A DNA stretch of 53,927 nt from Plesiocystis pacifica SIR-1 (GTDB taxonomy: Bacteria; Myxococcota_A; Polyangia; Nannocystales; Nannocystaceae). Of the stretch, positions 9,161 through 16,844 are shown in pieces. The notes below the pieces were generated by a model that saw nothing but the letters and a program-made list of their open reading frames with translations, searched no databases and was not told the origin of the DNA. Both the position numbers and the translations under genes were made by a program. Every line of letters begins with the position of its first letter. Position 1 is the first letter of the stretch. The DNA lies in the NCBI RefSeq assembly GCF_000170895.1, contig NZ_ABCS01000071.1, positions 1-53,927 on the forward strand, in the 5' to 3' direction.

Positions 9161-10561
9161 ATGACCAAGAAAAAGAGTCCCGTGAGCCCCTCCCGCCGCC
9201 GCTTCCTGACCACCGTGGGTGTGGGCGGCGTCGCGGCCGGTGCCGCCATCGGTGCCCCGCACCTGTGGATCAAGTCCGCCAAGGCGACCAACACCGTCGG
9301 CTTCGGCACCGCCAAGCACCTCATCGTCATCCGCCTGTCCGGAGGCTTCCGCTTCCCGACCTGCTTCAACTCCGACGTCAGCGACGAGTTCAGCCCCTGG
9401 GGCACCGCGAGCTCCGTCGCCGGCGGCACGGAGTGGGGCGTGGGCGCGCTGCTCGAGGCCGACGACTGGCTCGACGCCGATCGCAGCGCCCTGGGCATGC
9501 AGCGCGTCACCGACTTCACCAACGAGATCGCGGTCGTCCCCTGCGTCGACCACGAGCCCCTCTCGGGCTCGGCCGACGGCAACCACAACACCGGCCTCGA
9601 GCGCTTCTTGACCGGCTCGGTCAACGGCACCACCGGCATCTTCACGATGATCAACTACGGCCTGCGCGCGCAGACCGAGATGGCCGCGGCCGAGGGCCAG
9701 ATCCTGCTCCCCTCGATCATCATGGGCCAGGCCGCCATGGGCCGCGGCTCGGGCAAGTACGCCGGCTACCGCCCGCCGGTGCTGCGCGGCGACGACCTCG
9801 AGCGCTTCGGCTTCAACACCGAGTCGCTGCTGCCCGACTGGGCCCAGTCCATGAGCGCCGACTACGACGCGCGCTTCCGCGACGTCCAGCAGCTGCCCCA
9901 CTACCCCACCGTCGACGCCTACCTGCAGTCGCGCGAGGCGACCAAGGCCTACTCCGAGATCTTCTCGAGCGAGGCCCTGAAGATCGACAACGGCTCCACC
10001 GAGCTCATCGACGGGGTCAGCAACGCCCAGCTGGCCACGGCCTTCGGCCAAGGCGGCGCGTCCCGGAGCCTGCGCCTGGCCCTGCGCCTGTTCAAGTTCG
10101 GCTGCCCCGCGGTCTACCTCGACCAGGGCGGCTACGACATGCACTCGGGCGAGGAGCAGGGCCTGCCGGGCCGCATCAGCGAGCTCAACCGGCTGATCTC
10201 GGCGCTGCGCTGGGCCCTCAAGACCATGGAGCACCCCGAGGGCGGGAGCTACTGGGACCACACCATCGTGACCATGGGCAGCGAGTTCTCGCGCTCGAGC
10301 CGGGGCGGCCGCTTCAACTCCGCCCGCGGCAGCGACCACGGTGGCGACTACGCCACGCGCTGGATGTCCATGCCCTTCTTCGGCGGCCCCATCGCGGCCG
10401 CGGGCCGGCGCCTGGGCGAGACCCGGGCCTCGGACCTCGAGCCCCTCGGCGCCGTCTACAGCTACCGCTCGACCATGAAGTCGATGATGGACGCCCTCGG
10501 CTGCGACCACGAGGAGTTCTTCCTCGCGGACGATCCCTACGACGATCTCTTCCTCGCCTGA
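9161..10561 (+). CDS. Tat-exported DUF1501 family protein
   Basis: Predicted 466 residues with a good ribosome-binding site (AAAGGA, 8 bases before the ATG). Residues 11-20 (SRRRFLTTVG) followed by a Gly/Ala hydrophobic stretch form a twin-arginine signal, so the protein is probably exported folded. The body matches DUF1501: LIVIRLSGGF after the signal and, near the C-terminus, IVTMGSEFSRSSRGGR then GSDHGGD, the counterpart of the family's EFGRTP...DHW block. DUF1501 proteins have an alkaline-phosphatase/sulfatase-like fold by family knowledge; the substrate is unknown. Second gene of the 7292-15386 run, with 10 bp to the next start. Confidence 0.8.
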   Translation: MTKKKSPVSPSRRRFLTTVGVGGVAAGAAIGAPHLWIKSAKATNTVGFGTAKHLIVIRLSGGFRFPTCFNSDVSDEFSPWGTASSVAGGTEWGVGALLEADDWLDADRSALGMQRVTDFTNEIAVVPCVDHEPLSGSADGNHNTGLERFLTGSVNGTTGIFTMINYGLRAQTEMAAAEGQILLPSIIMGQAAMGRGSGKYAGYRPPVLRGDDLERFGFNTESLLPDWAQSMSADYDARFRDVQQLPHYPTVDAYLQSREATKAYSEIFSSEALKIDNGSTELIDGVSNAQLATAFGQGGASRSLRLALRLFKFGCPAVYLDQGGYDMHSGEEQGLPGRISELNRLISALRWALKTMEHPEGGSYWDHTIVTMGSEFSRSSRGGRFNSARGSDHGGDYATRWMSMPFFGGPIAAAGRRLGETRASDLEPLGAVYSYRSTMKSMMDALGCDHEEFFLADDPYDDLFLA

Positions 10562-10571
10562 GCCCCCCGAC

Positions 10572-11942
10572 ATGACTGCCCCGCTTCGCCTTGCCACTGT
10601 CATGACCCCCGCGCTGGTCCTCGCCAGCGCCCTCACTGCGTGCACCGTCGGCAGCAGCTTCGACCCGGGCGAGATCAGCTTCGACCCCAACCGCCCCGAG
10701 CCCGTCGACCCCGACGACCCCGACCCCTACATGGGCGAGGACGAGATCGTGCTCGAGGCCCAGTCGAAGTTCCGCACCGGCCTCGACTTCCACGAGAAGG
10801 TGATCTGGCGGACCTGCACGCCCTTCAACGGCGTGTGCCACAACTCCAAGGAGTTCCCCGACCTGCGCACGCCGGCGAACTTCGTCAAGGCCTTCGGGGC
10901 CAACTGCAACATCCAGTACGGCGAGTACCAGTCGGTGTTCGACGGCTGCGAGCGCCCCGGCGATCGCCTGATCGTCGACGGCCAGGGCTACGACTCCGGC
11001 GAGCTCGAGATCGGCTGGGTCGAGGTCGTGCCCGGCGACCCCTTCACCGGCGAGGGCCTGCCCGCCGAGGACGCCCCGGGCCTGCACATCCACCTGGTCG
11101 ACCCCGCCCCCGGCGAGCAGACCCAGGTGTTCACCACCGCCGACTTCCGCCGCACCTTCATCACCGACGGCCAGGTCGGGGACTTCACCTACGCCAGCTA
11201 CACGACCTTGTGGTGGGTGCTGCCCGGGCGCACGCACATCATCGGCCGCGTCCAGCAGGGCCAGAGCGACCAGGTCCAGGACCTCTTGTCCGTGGGCATC
11301 GTCGAGGGCGACGCCAACCGCAACGGCATCGCCGGCGCCCGCGAGAGCGACCCGGTCCACATGCTGTCCGCCGGCGACCCCGAGAACAGCTACCTGATCG
11401 CGCGCCTGCGCGGGACCATGTCCGGCATCGACGTGCCCGGCTCGCGCATGCCCCTGGCCAACCAGCCCCTGAGCATCTCGGAGATGCTGGCGCTGTTTTG
11501 CCTGGTCGAGACCATCCCCGAGGACCCGACCGAGAGCGACCTGGCCCGGGCCATCGACTACGCCAACTGCTCCTACAGCACGGACCCGGCCGGCCTCAAC
11601 CTGCTCGGCGAGGGCGTGACCTGGGCCGCGCGCATCGAGAACATCCTCGAGTTCCAGTGCTCGGGCTGCCACAACGCCATCGACCCCCAGGCCGGGCTCA
11701 CGCTCATCGGCGAGGGCACCTACGAGCGCCTGCTCGAGGCCTCGGCCCAAAACCCCGAGCTCAACCTGATCGAGCCCGGGGATCCCATGAGCAGCTACCT
11801 GTTCCTCAAGCTCATCGGCGACGAGAGCATCGTCGGCAACCCCATGCCCTACAACCCGCTCACGGGCGAGGGCACCCTGACCCAGGCCGAGATCTCGGAC
11901 ATCGAGACCTGGATCATCAACGGCGCCGTCGAGGATGAGTAG
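10572..11942 (+). CDS. c-type cytochrome lipoprotein of exported cluster
   Basis: Predicted 456 residues. The signal peptide ends in a lipobox (LASALTAC); the first ATG is preferred because it supplies the basic residue of the n-region. The mature N-terminus is Asp/Pro-rich. Near residue 362 is a canonical haem c motif, CSGCH, in the context ILEFQCSGCHNAIDPQAGL, with Met residues downstream (NPMPYN) as possible axial ligand. Near residues 82-90 is a second Cys/CysHis pair spaced C-x6-CH (CTPFNGVCH), followed by PDLRTPANF, which looks like a variant haem site but is not the standard spacing. Planctomycete-type cytochrome domains pair with DUF1549/DUF1501 proteins, matching the two upstream genes. 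Confidence 0.75.
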   Translation: MTAPLRLATVMTPALVLASALTACTVGSSFDPGEISFDPNRPEPVDPDDPDPYMGEDEIVLEAQSKFRTGLDFHEKVIWRTCTPFNGVCHNSKEFPDLRTPANFVKAFGANCNIQYGEYQSVFDGCERPGDRLIVDGQGYDSGELEIGWVEVVPGDPFTGEGLPAEDAPGLHIHLVDPAPGEQTQVFTTADFRRTFITDGQVGDFTYASYTTLWWVLPGRTHIIGRVQQGQSDQVQDLLSVGIVEGDANRNGIAGARESDPVHMLSAGDPENSYLIARLRGTMSGIDVPGSRMPLANQPLSISEMLALFCLVETIPEDPTESDLARAIDYANCSYSTDPAGLNLLGEGVTWAARIENILEFQCSGCHNAIDPQAGLTLIGEGTYERLLEASAQNPELNLIEPGDPMSSYLFLKLIGDESIVGNPMPYNPLTGEGTLTQAEISDIETWIINGAVEDE

Positions 11943-12489
11943 GTCTATACTGCCGGCCATGCGGCGCGCCCTGCCCAGCTTCGCTCTTCCCCTCCTCGGC
12001 CTCGGCTTCGGCCTGGCCCTCGCCGCGTGCAACACCACCGTCGAGGCCCAGCTCGAGACCTACGAGGACGGGCCGCAAGAGGACTACGGCTGCATCGTCG
12101 GCGACCTCGACTGCGAGTGCGCGGCCGGGGACGTGTGCGACCAGGGCCTGGTCTGCCAAAACGGGATCTGCGTGTGCGAGAGCGGAGACTGCGAGCCCAT
12201 GGGGCCGATGACCTCCGGCATGGACGAGGCCGACGCCGGCAGCGACACCATGAGCACCGAGGCGGACACCATGGACACCACCGACATGGACATGGGCGAG
12301 TCGACCACCGACGCCGACACGACCGACACGACCGACACCACCGAGTCGACGGATACGACGGACACCACCGATACGACCGACACGACCACCGACACCGGTG
12401 ATACGACCACGGACACCGACACCGGTGACACGACCACGGACACCGGCGGCATGGACACGGACACCGGCGGGACGGACACTACGGGCTGA
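11935..12489 (+). CDS. Thr/Asp-repeat lipoprotein
   Basis: Predicted 184 residues from the ATG overlapping the end of the cytochrome gene by 8 bases. The ATG at 11959 (MRRALPSFALPLL...) gives an equally good signal peptide, and a TATACT box lies just before it. The lipobox is LALAAC. A small cysteine-rich segment follows (CIVGDLDCECAAGDVCDQGLVCQNGICVCESGDC), resembling an EGF-like knot. The C-terminal ~100 residues are almost only Thr, Asp, Ser, Gly and Met (repeats of TTDTTD, TDTGDTT) from a 9-12 bp tandem repeat in the DNA. Such tails are probable flexible surface stalks. Fourth member of the exported cluster in position and spacing. Confidence 0.75.
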   Translation: MSRSILPAMRRALPSFALPLLGLGFGLALAACNTTVEAQLETYEDGPQEDYGCIVGDLDCECAAGDVCDQGLVCQNGICVCESGDCEPMGPMTSGMDEADAGSDTMSTEADTMDTTDMDMGESTTDADTTDTTDTTESTDTTDTTDTTDTTTDTGDTTTDTDTGDTTTDTGGMDTDTGGTDTTG

Positions 12490-12495
12490 GGCCCG

Positions 12496-12918
12496 TTGGA
12501 CGCGAGAATCGCCCTAACCATCGCTTGCGTGCTCGCGGGCGCGTGCACCGACGGCGGCGAGCCTGCGACCTCGCCCGCCGACCCCGACGTGGTGCTCGTC
12601 GAGCCCGACCCCGAGCCCTCGCCGCTCGCGGGCGAGAACCCGCCGACCCCCAACGGCGAGTGGAACATCGTCTCGATCGGAGGCACGGCGCACTCAGGCG
12701 TGCTGCACGCGTGTTCGAACGATGACCTGGCCCAGCAAGAGCGCGAGCTGACTACGATCCTCGAGGTGATCTCCGCGTGGGAGATCGAAGGGAACCGCCT
12801 CGAGCTCAGCGGCGGCGACATGGGCCTGACCCGGCGAAGCGGACCGCGGGCGTGCTCACGCCCGCGCGCCCTCGGGCGCACGGATCAGTCGACCACCGAG
12901 GCGCACCGCAAGGTGTGA
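12496..12918 (+). CDS. META-domain-like small lipoprotein, possibly degenerate
   Basis: Predicted 140 residues from a TTG start preceded by GCTGAGG. The signal peptide ends in a lipobox (VLAGAC). NGEWNIVSIGGTAHSG and then QERELTTILEVISAWEIEGNRLELSGG resemble the opening strand and the closing helix-strand of a META/HslJ domain, but the middle part present in normal domains is missing. The last ~28 residues are Arg/Ser-rich and atypical, and a perfect 9-bp hairpin (12846-12865) lies in that part. The stop overlaps the next gene's GTG start as GTGA, suggesting translational coupling and arguing that the frame is real to its end. Confidence 0.55.
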   Translation: MDARIALTIACVLAGACTDGGEPATSPADPDVVLVEPDPEPSPLAGENPPTPNGEWNIVSIGGTAHSGVLHACSNDDLAQQERELTTILEVISAWEIEGNRLELSGGDMGLTRRSGPRACSRPRALGRTDQSTTEAHRKV

Positions 12919-15386
12919 ACACAACCAAGCTCCTCCCTAGAGCGCTCCCCTGCGCCGCGCTGTTGACCCTCGCGCCCTTGCTCTCGGCCTGTCCCACGAG
13001 CCAGGGCCCGAGCACGGCCATCGCGTCCGCGTCGGACCCCTTCGGCACCAGCGACGTCCCCGGCACGCCGAGTCAGACCACGAGCTGGCGCCACCCCGCG
13101 ACCCTCGGCAACGGCCTGGTCAGCGACTCCCGCCTCGACCTCGACGCGCCCCCGACCCAGCTGGTCAGCCCGCTCATCGACTTCGAGGCCGGCGTCGACT
13201 GGATCGGCTTCGTCCCCACGCACATCAACAAGATCAAGGCGGGCTTTCGCCCGGCCACCGTCGACGCCCTCGTGACCGGCAGCACCATCATCGGGACCAA
13301 CCTGATCGATCTCGGGCTCGAGGACCTCTCGACCTATGTCGCCGACGACGACACGGCCTACCGCAGCGAGACCAAGACCTACCTGTTCGACGGGCTGACC
13401 AGCGAGTCCGCCGCCCTCGAGCTCTCGGGGCCCCTGACCGTGGGCATGCCCCGGCCGACGGCGATCGACACATTCAGCCTCGACGAGGGCCAGCTCGGCA
13501 CCTCCTTGGTCTGGACCCACGACAACTCCGACCTCCCCTGGCGCGTGGCCGTGGGCCGAACCAAGGCCAACTTCGAGCAGCAGATCCTCGCCTGGGGCAT
13601 CCAGGGCTACCGGCTGATCTCCGTGGCCAGCCGCGAGCGCAACGGGGTCAGCGAGTACGCCGGCATCTTCGTGGCCGACGGCCAGCCCTCGGGCAGCACC
13701 CGCATCTCCCTGGGCGAGGACTGGTCGACGCTGACCAACACGGCCAACACCAACTGGGCCGACGGCTACTACCCCTCGCGCGGGACCTACGAGCAGGGCT
13801 CCGAGGAGCCCCCGCGCTTCAACATCCTGTGGGCCAAGGAGCCGCCAGACACCCAGGTCGAGACCCGCTACGACATGAGCAAAGCCGACTTCGAGGCCCA
13901 GGACGAGGCCTTCCGCCACCAGGGCTTCCACCTCGAGAACGGCACCGCCTACCTCGACGGCGGCGACCTGCGCTACGCCGGGGTGTGGATGCGCAGCGAC
14001 GAGTACTGGCACGACACCGTCGTCGGCGACACCCTCGGCCCCGGCGACCCCAACTTCGCCGTGTGGACCGCCGTCGAGGCCCAGGCCAAGGCGTCCATGG
14101 ACCTCTCCCTCGACGGCAAGAAGGAGGGCAAGTACTTCCGCCCCTCGGGCACGCTGCACATCTTCGAGGGCGACCAGCTCGTGCTCAACCGGGCCTACAC
14201 CTACGCCCCCGCCTACTACCCCGACACCCCCCTCAACGCGCCCATGGGCCTGGCCAGCGTGAGCAAGTCGATCACCGCCGCGGCCGTGCTCGACGTCCTC
14301 GACGACAACAACGTCGCGCTCACGGACTCGTTCACGGGCGCCGCCAGCATGTTCGCCAACGTGCCCCTGGCGATGATCAGCGTGGACATCGCCAGCGCGC
14401 TGACCAACACCGGCGGCTTCATGACCAACCCCGACTCCTACCTGGACCAGTCCATGGTCCACTTCAGCCCCCATGGCAGCTACCCCATCTTGGGCGAGGA
14501 GCTCTACGACTACGTCGTCCTCGGCGGCCACCTCGGCGTGGGCGGAACGGACGACTACTGGAACGCCGGCGCCGTCGGCCAGTTCGGCTACTCCAACCCC
14601 GGCTACTCCCTCCTCGGTGAGCTCGTCCGCGTGCAGTCGGGCATGCCCTACGAGAGCTACGTGCGCACCCAGATGCTCGCGCCGGAGGGCCTCGACGGGG
14701 ACATCTACGCCGATCCCGGCCACCGCAAGGAGCTCGATGAGCCCATCGCCGCCGGCCTGCGCGCCTACCTGATCAACGACGACCACCCCTATGTCAAGAA
14801 CCCGGGGACCCCCGTCGAGTTCGGCTCGACCATGGCGCCGCTGATCGCCGAGAACGACTGGCGCCCCAACGCCGGGCCCGTCGACCCCGCCGCGCCCAGC
14901 CACGCCGCGTGGCAGCGCTACGCGGGGGGGACCTACCTCGGCGGCGCTCCCCTGGCCGCGGGAGGGTGGCACGGCGACGGGGAGTCCGTCGGCCGGCTGG
15001 CGCGGGCCGTCGCCACGGAGGAGGCCTTCTTCCCCCAGTCCGTCGCCGACGAGCTGTGGAGCCCGAGCTGGTGGGTCCCCCCCGGTAGCCACAGCAAGGG
15101 CGAGAAGTGGGCCTACGGCCTCGGCTGGTACGTCCGCGGGCAGTGGGTCGCGATGGCCGGCGGCTTCTACGGCGCCAGCGCCATCGCGCTGTACAACCGC
15201 GACGCCGACGTCACGATCGTGCTGTTGACCAACACCCGCGGCAACGGGCTGACGGACTTCGCCAACCCGCTCATCGGCGTGACCTCGTCCACCCCCGGCC
15301 TCGGCGCCCTCGGCCAAGCCTACCCCTGCGTCGACGATCCGGCGACCGTGGGCACCGACGAGTGCGCCCCCACCATGGGCTGGTGA
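12915..15386 (+). CDS. Serine hydrolase lipoprotein (beta-lactamase class C/polyglycine-hydrolase-like)
   Basis: Predicted 823 residues from the GTG at 12915, which overlaps the previous stop codon; AAGG lies just upstream. The lipobox is PLLSAC. Two bacterial tandem-repeat domains (BTR, as in polyglycine hydrolases) can be read: NFEQQILAWGIQGYRLISVASRERNGVSEYAG, then DFEAQDEAFRHQGFHLENG...LRYAGVWMR. A beta-lactamase-fold serine hydrolase follows, with the nucleophile motif SVSK (about residues 447-450), a Tyr-Ser-Asn motif (GYSNPGYSLLG, about residue 558) and a late GGFYG block in place of HxG/KTG. It is expected to be a cell-surface peptidase or esterase; the substrate is inferred only from the architecture. 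Last gene of the run. Confidence 0.8.
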   Translation: MNTTKLLPRALPCAALLTLAPLLSACPTSQGPSTAIASASDPFGTSDVPGTPSQTTSWRHPATLGNGLVSDSRLDLDAPPTQLVSPLIDFEAGVDWIGFVPTHINKIKAGFRPATVDALVTGSTIIGTNLIDLGLEDLSTYVADDDTAYRSETKTYLFDGLTSESAALELSGPLTVGMPRPTAIDTFSLDEGQLGTSLVWTHDNSDLPWRVAVGRTKANFEQQILAWGIQGYRLISVASRERNGVSEYAGIFVADGQPSGSTRISLGEDWSTLTNTANTNWADGYYPSRGTYEQGSEEPPRFNILWAKEPPDTQVETRYDMSKADFEAQDEAFRHQGFHLENGTAYLDGGDLRYAGVWMRSDEYWHDTVVGDTLGPGDPNFAVWTAVEAQAKASMDLSLDGKKEGKYFRPSGTLHIFEGDQLVLNRAYTYAPAYYPDTPLNAPMGLASVSKSITAAAVLDVLDDNNVALTDSFTGAASMFANVPLAMISVDIASALTNTGGFMTNPDSYLDQSMVHFSPHGSYPILGEELYDYVVLGGHLGVGGTDDYWNAGAVGQFGYSNPGYSLLGELVRVQSGMPYESYVRTQMLAPEGLDGDIYADPGHRKELDEPIAAGLRAYLINDDHPYVKNPGTPVEFGSTMAPLIAENDWRPNAGPVDPAAPSHAAWQRYAGGTYLGGAPLAAGGWHGDGESVGRLARAVATEEAFFPQSVADELWSPSWWVPPGSHSKGEKWAYGLGWYVRGQWVAMAGGFYGASAIALYNRDADVTIVLLTNTRGNGLTDFANPLIGVTSSTPGLGALGQAYPCVDDPATVGTDECAPTMGW

Positions 15387-15391
15387 TCGCC

Positions 15392-15429
15392 GAGCGGCCC
15401 GCTCTTGCGCGAAGGGGAGCGGGCCGCTC
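15392..15429. terminator. Strong bidirectional terminator hairpin
   Basis: GAGCGGCCCGCTC (15392-15404) and GAGCGGGCCGCTC (15417-15429) form a perfect 13-bp stem with a 12-base loop, placed between the convergent hydrolase and TetR genes 5 bp after the hydrolase stop codon. It probably serves both directions. Confidence 0.75.
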
Positions 15430-15437
15430 GAGCGCCG

Positions 15438-15986
15438 TTAGTCCGTCAACAGCAGCCGATGCAGCGAGCGCAAGCTCGCCTTGCTGAGCTTCGGCTTGCC
15501 GTAGCTGCGCTGGGTGTACTCGCCGATGAGCGTGCAGTAGAGCAGGTCCGCCCGGCGCTTGGCCTCGGCCTTGGGGATGCCGGCGGCGCGCAGCAGCTCG
15601 GCGACGAAGGCCAGGCGCTGGTGATCGACGCGCTTGGCCACGGCCTGGGCGTGGGCGTCCTGGGCGGCCCAGGCCCGGACCGCGGCCTCGAAGGCGTCGG
15701 CCTCCGCAGGCGTGCCAAAGGTCCGCTCGATCAGGATCCACAGCCGCTTGCCCGGGTCGTCCGCGGCCTCCTCGACGGCGTCGATGATCTCGAGGGTCCC
15801 GCGCTGCTCCCAGGCGTCGACGATCGCGGCCAGCAGCGCCGCCCGGTCGCTGAAGTGCCAGTAGAAGCTGCCCTTCGACACGCCGAGCACCTTCGCCAGC
15901 GGCTCGACCCGGACCGCGGCGGCGCCAGCGTCTGCGAAGCGTGCCGCCGCCGCGGCGATCCAGTCGTCCTTCGAGAGCCGGGCCAC
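15438..15986 (-). CDS. TetR-family transcriptional regulator
   Basis: Predicted 182 residues from the GTG at 15986 (MARLSKDDW...). Longer frames would run through the operator palindromes, so this start is preferred. Residues 5-50 form the TetR helix-turn-helix (VEPLAKVLGVSKGSFYWHFSDRAALLAAIV), and the variable C-terminal domain would bind a ligand. It is divergent from the DUF3995 membrane gene and separated from it by two CGTATGG-type palindromes. A TTGTCA/TATTGT promoter with a 16-base spacer ends 5 bases before the GTG, implying a leaderless or nearly leaderless mRNA and autorepression. Ligand unknown. Confidence 0.85.
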   Translation of the reverse strand: MARLSKDDWIAAAAARFADAGAAAVRVEPLAKVLGVSKGSFYWHFSDRAALLAAIVDAWEQRGTLEIIDAVEEAADDPGKRLWILIERTFGTPAEADAFEAAVRAWAAQDAHAQAVAKRVDHQRLAFVAELLRAAGIPKAEAKRRADLLYCTLIGEYTQRSYGKPKLSKASLRSLHRLLLTD

Positions 15987-15991
15987 GCTCG

Positions 15992-16050
15992 ACAATACGC
16001 CGCCGTATGGTACGGTGACAAGCGAGCGACCATACGCACCCGTATGGTCG
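15992..16050. promoter_or_regulatory. Two TetR operators in a divergent promoter
   Basis: Operator 2 is a perfect 10+4+10 palindrome, CGACCATACG-cacc-CGTATGGTCG (16027-16050). Operator 1 has half-sites ACAATACG and CGTATGGT, also 4 bases apart (about 15992-16011), with one mismatch. Operator 1 overlaps a minus-strand promoter: TTGTCA, a 16-base spacer, then TATTGT at 15992-15997. The shared half-site and spacing, and the position beside tetR, support binding by this TetR protein. Confidence 0.8.
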
Positions 16051-16072
16051 CGCAGAGAGGAAGACAACCGCC

Positions 16073-16831
16073 ATGCTCGCCACCGTCGCCGCCGTCATCT
16101 TGGTGCTCATCGCCGCGCTGCACTCCGTGCTGGGAGAGGCCGCCCTGCTCCGCCCGCTGTTCGCCCGCCCCTGGGAGCTCGACATCCCCCGCGAGCCCGC
16201 CGAGCGGATCTTCCGCTTCGCCTGGCACCTGACCTCCCTCGCGTGGATCGGCCTCGCGGCCGCGGTGCTCGGGCTCTCGGCCCTGCACGCGACCGCGCTG
16301 GTGTGCCTGGGCAGCGGCGCGCTGGTCTTCGTGATGCTCCGCGGCCACCTCGCCTGGCCGCTGTTTTTCGCGGTGGCCGGCTGCATCTGGGCCTCCCTCG
16401 GGGTCATCCCCGCGCTGGCCCTGCAGACCCTGAGCTTCGTGGGCGCGGGCCTGGCCGTTGCGCTCGCGGGGCTGCACGTCTACTGGGGCCTCGGCGGCCG
16501 CTGGGGCTTTGCCGCCGCGCTCCCCCAGGGCGAAGACGGCGAGCCCGCCATCGTCCCCGGCCCGCTGCCTTGCTTCGCCGTCGCCACGGCCTGCGCCGCG
16601 CTCGGCGTGTTGCTGGCCTGGCCGAGCTTCGCCCCCCTCGCCGCTCCTCAGCGGATCATGCTGTGGATCGCCCTGGTCGTGTTCGTCGCCCGGGCGGTCG
16701 GCGACGGCCGCCAGGTCGGCTTCTCGAAGGCCAACCACGAGACCGCCTTCGCCCGCGCCGACGATGCCCTCTACTCGCCCCTGGTCGTCGGCCTGGCCTT
16801 CGCCTGCGGCGCGGCGCTGCTGCTGGCCTAG
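16073..16831 (+). CDS. DUF3995-like integral membrane protein
   Basis: Predicted 252 residues with a clear ribosome-binding site (AGAGGAAG). About seven hydrophobic segments fill most of the sequence. The C-terminal block RAVGDGRQVGFSKANHETAFARADDALYSPL matches the DUF3995 signature (R.iGD.r..Gf.k...t.Fa..D...YsPl). Function unknown. It is divergent from the adjacent tetR gene with paired operators between, so it is the probable regulated target, perhaps an efflux or membrane-stress protein; that is inference from context. Confidence 0.75.
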   Translation: MLATVAAVILVLIAALHSVLGEAALLRPLFARPWELDIPREPAERIFRFAWHLTSLAWIGLAAAVLGLSALHATALVCLGSGALVFVMLRGHLAWPLFFAVAGCIWASLGVIPALALQTLSFVGAGLAVALAGLHVYWGLGGRWGFAAALPQGEDGEPAIVPGPLPCFAVATACAALGVLLAWPSFAPLAAPQRIMLWIALVVFVARAVGDGRQVGFSKANHETAFARADDALYSPLVVGLAFACGAALLLA

Positions 16832-16844
16832 GCTGCTGGCCCAG

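Noticed and set aside
7304..10690. Very long minus-strand frame across the DUF1549/DUF1501 genes
   Set aside because: It is the low-complexity Val/Ala/Gly/His shadow typical of GC-rich antisense frames; the plus-strand genes carry signal peptides and family motifs.
12310..12480. Short tandem DNA repeats resembling a CRISPR or satellite
   Set aside because: They encode in-frame Thr/Asp tails of a lipoprotein; units are 9-12 bp without spacers.
12885..15317. Long antisense frame across the serine hydrolase
   Set aside because: Val/Gly/Ala/Asp/Glu composition without motifs; the plus strand has BTR and beta-lactamase motifs.
15987..16067. Longer tetR start at 16067
   Set aside because: It would put both operators and the promoter inside the coding sequence.
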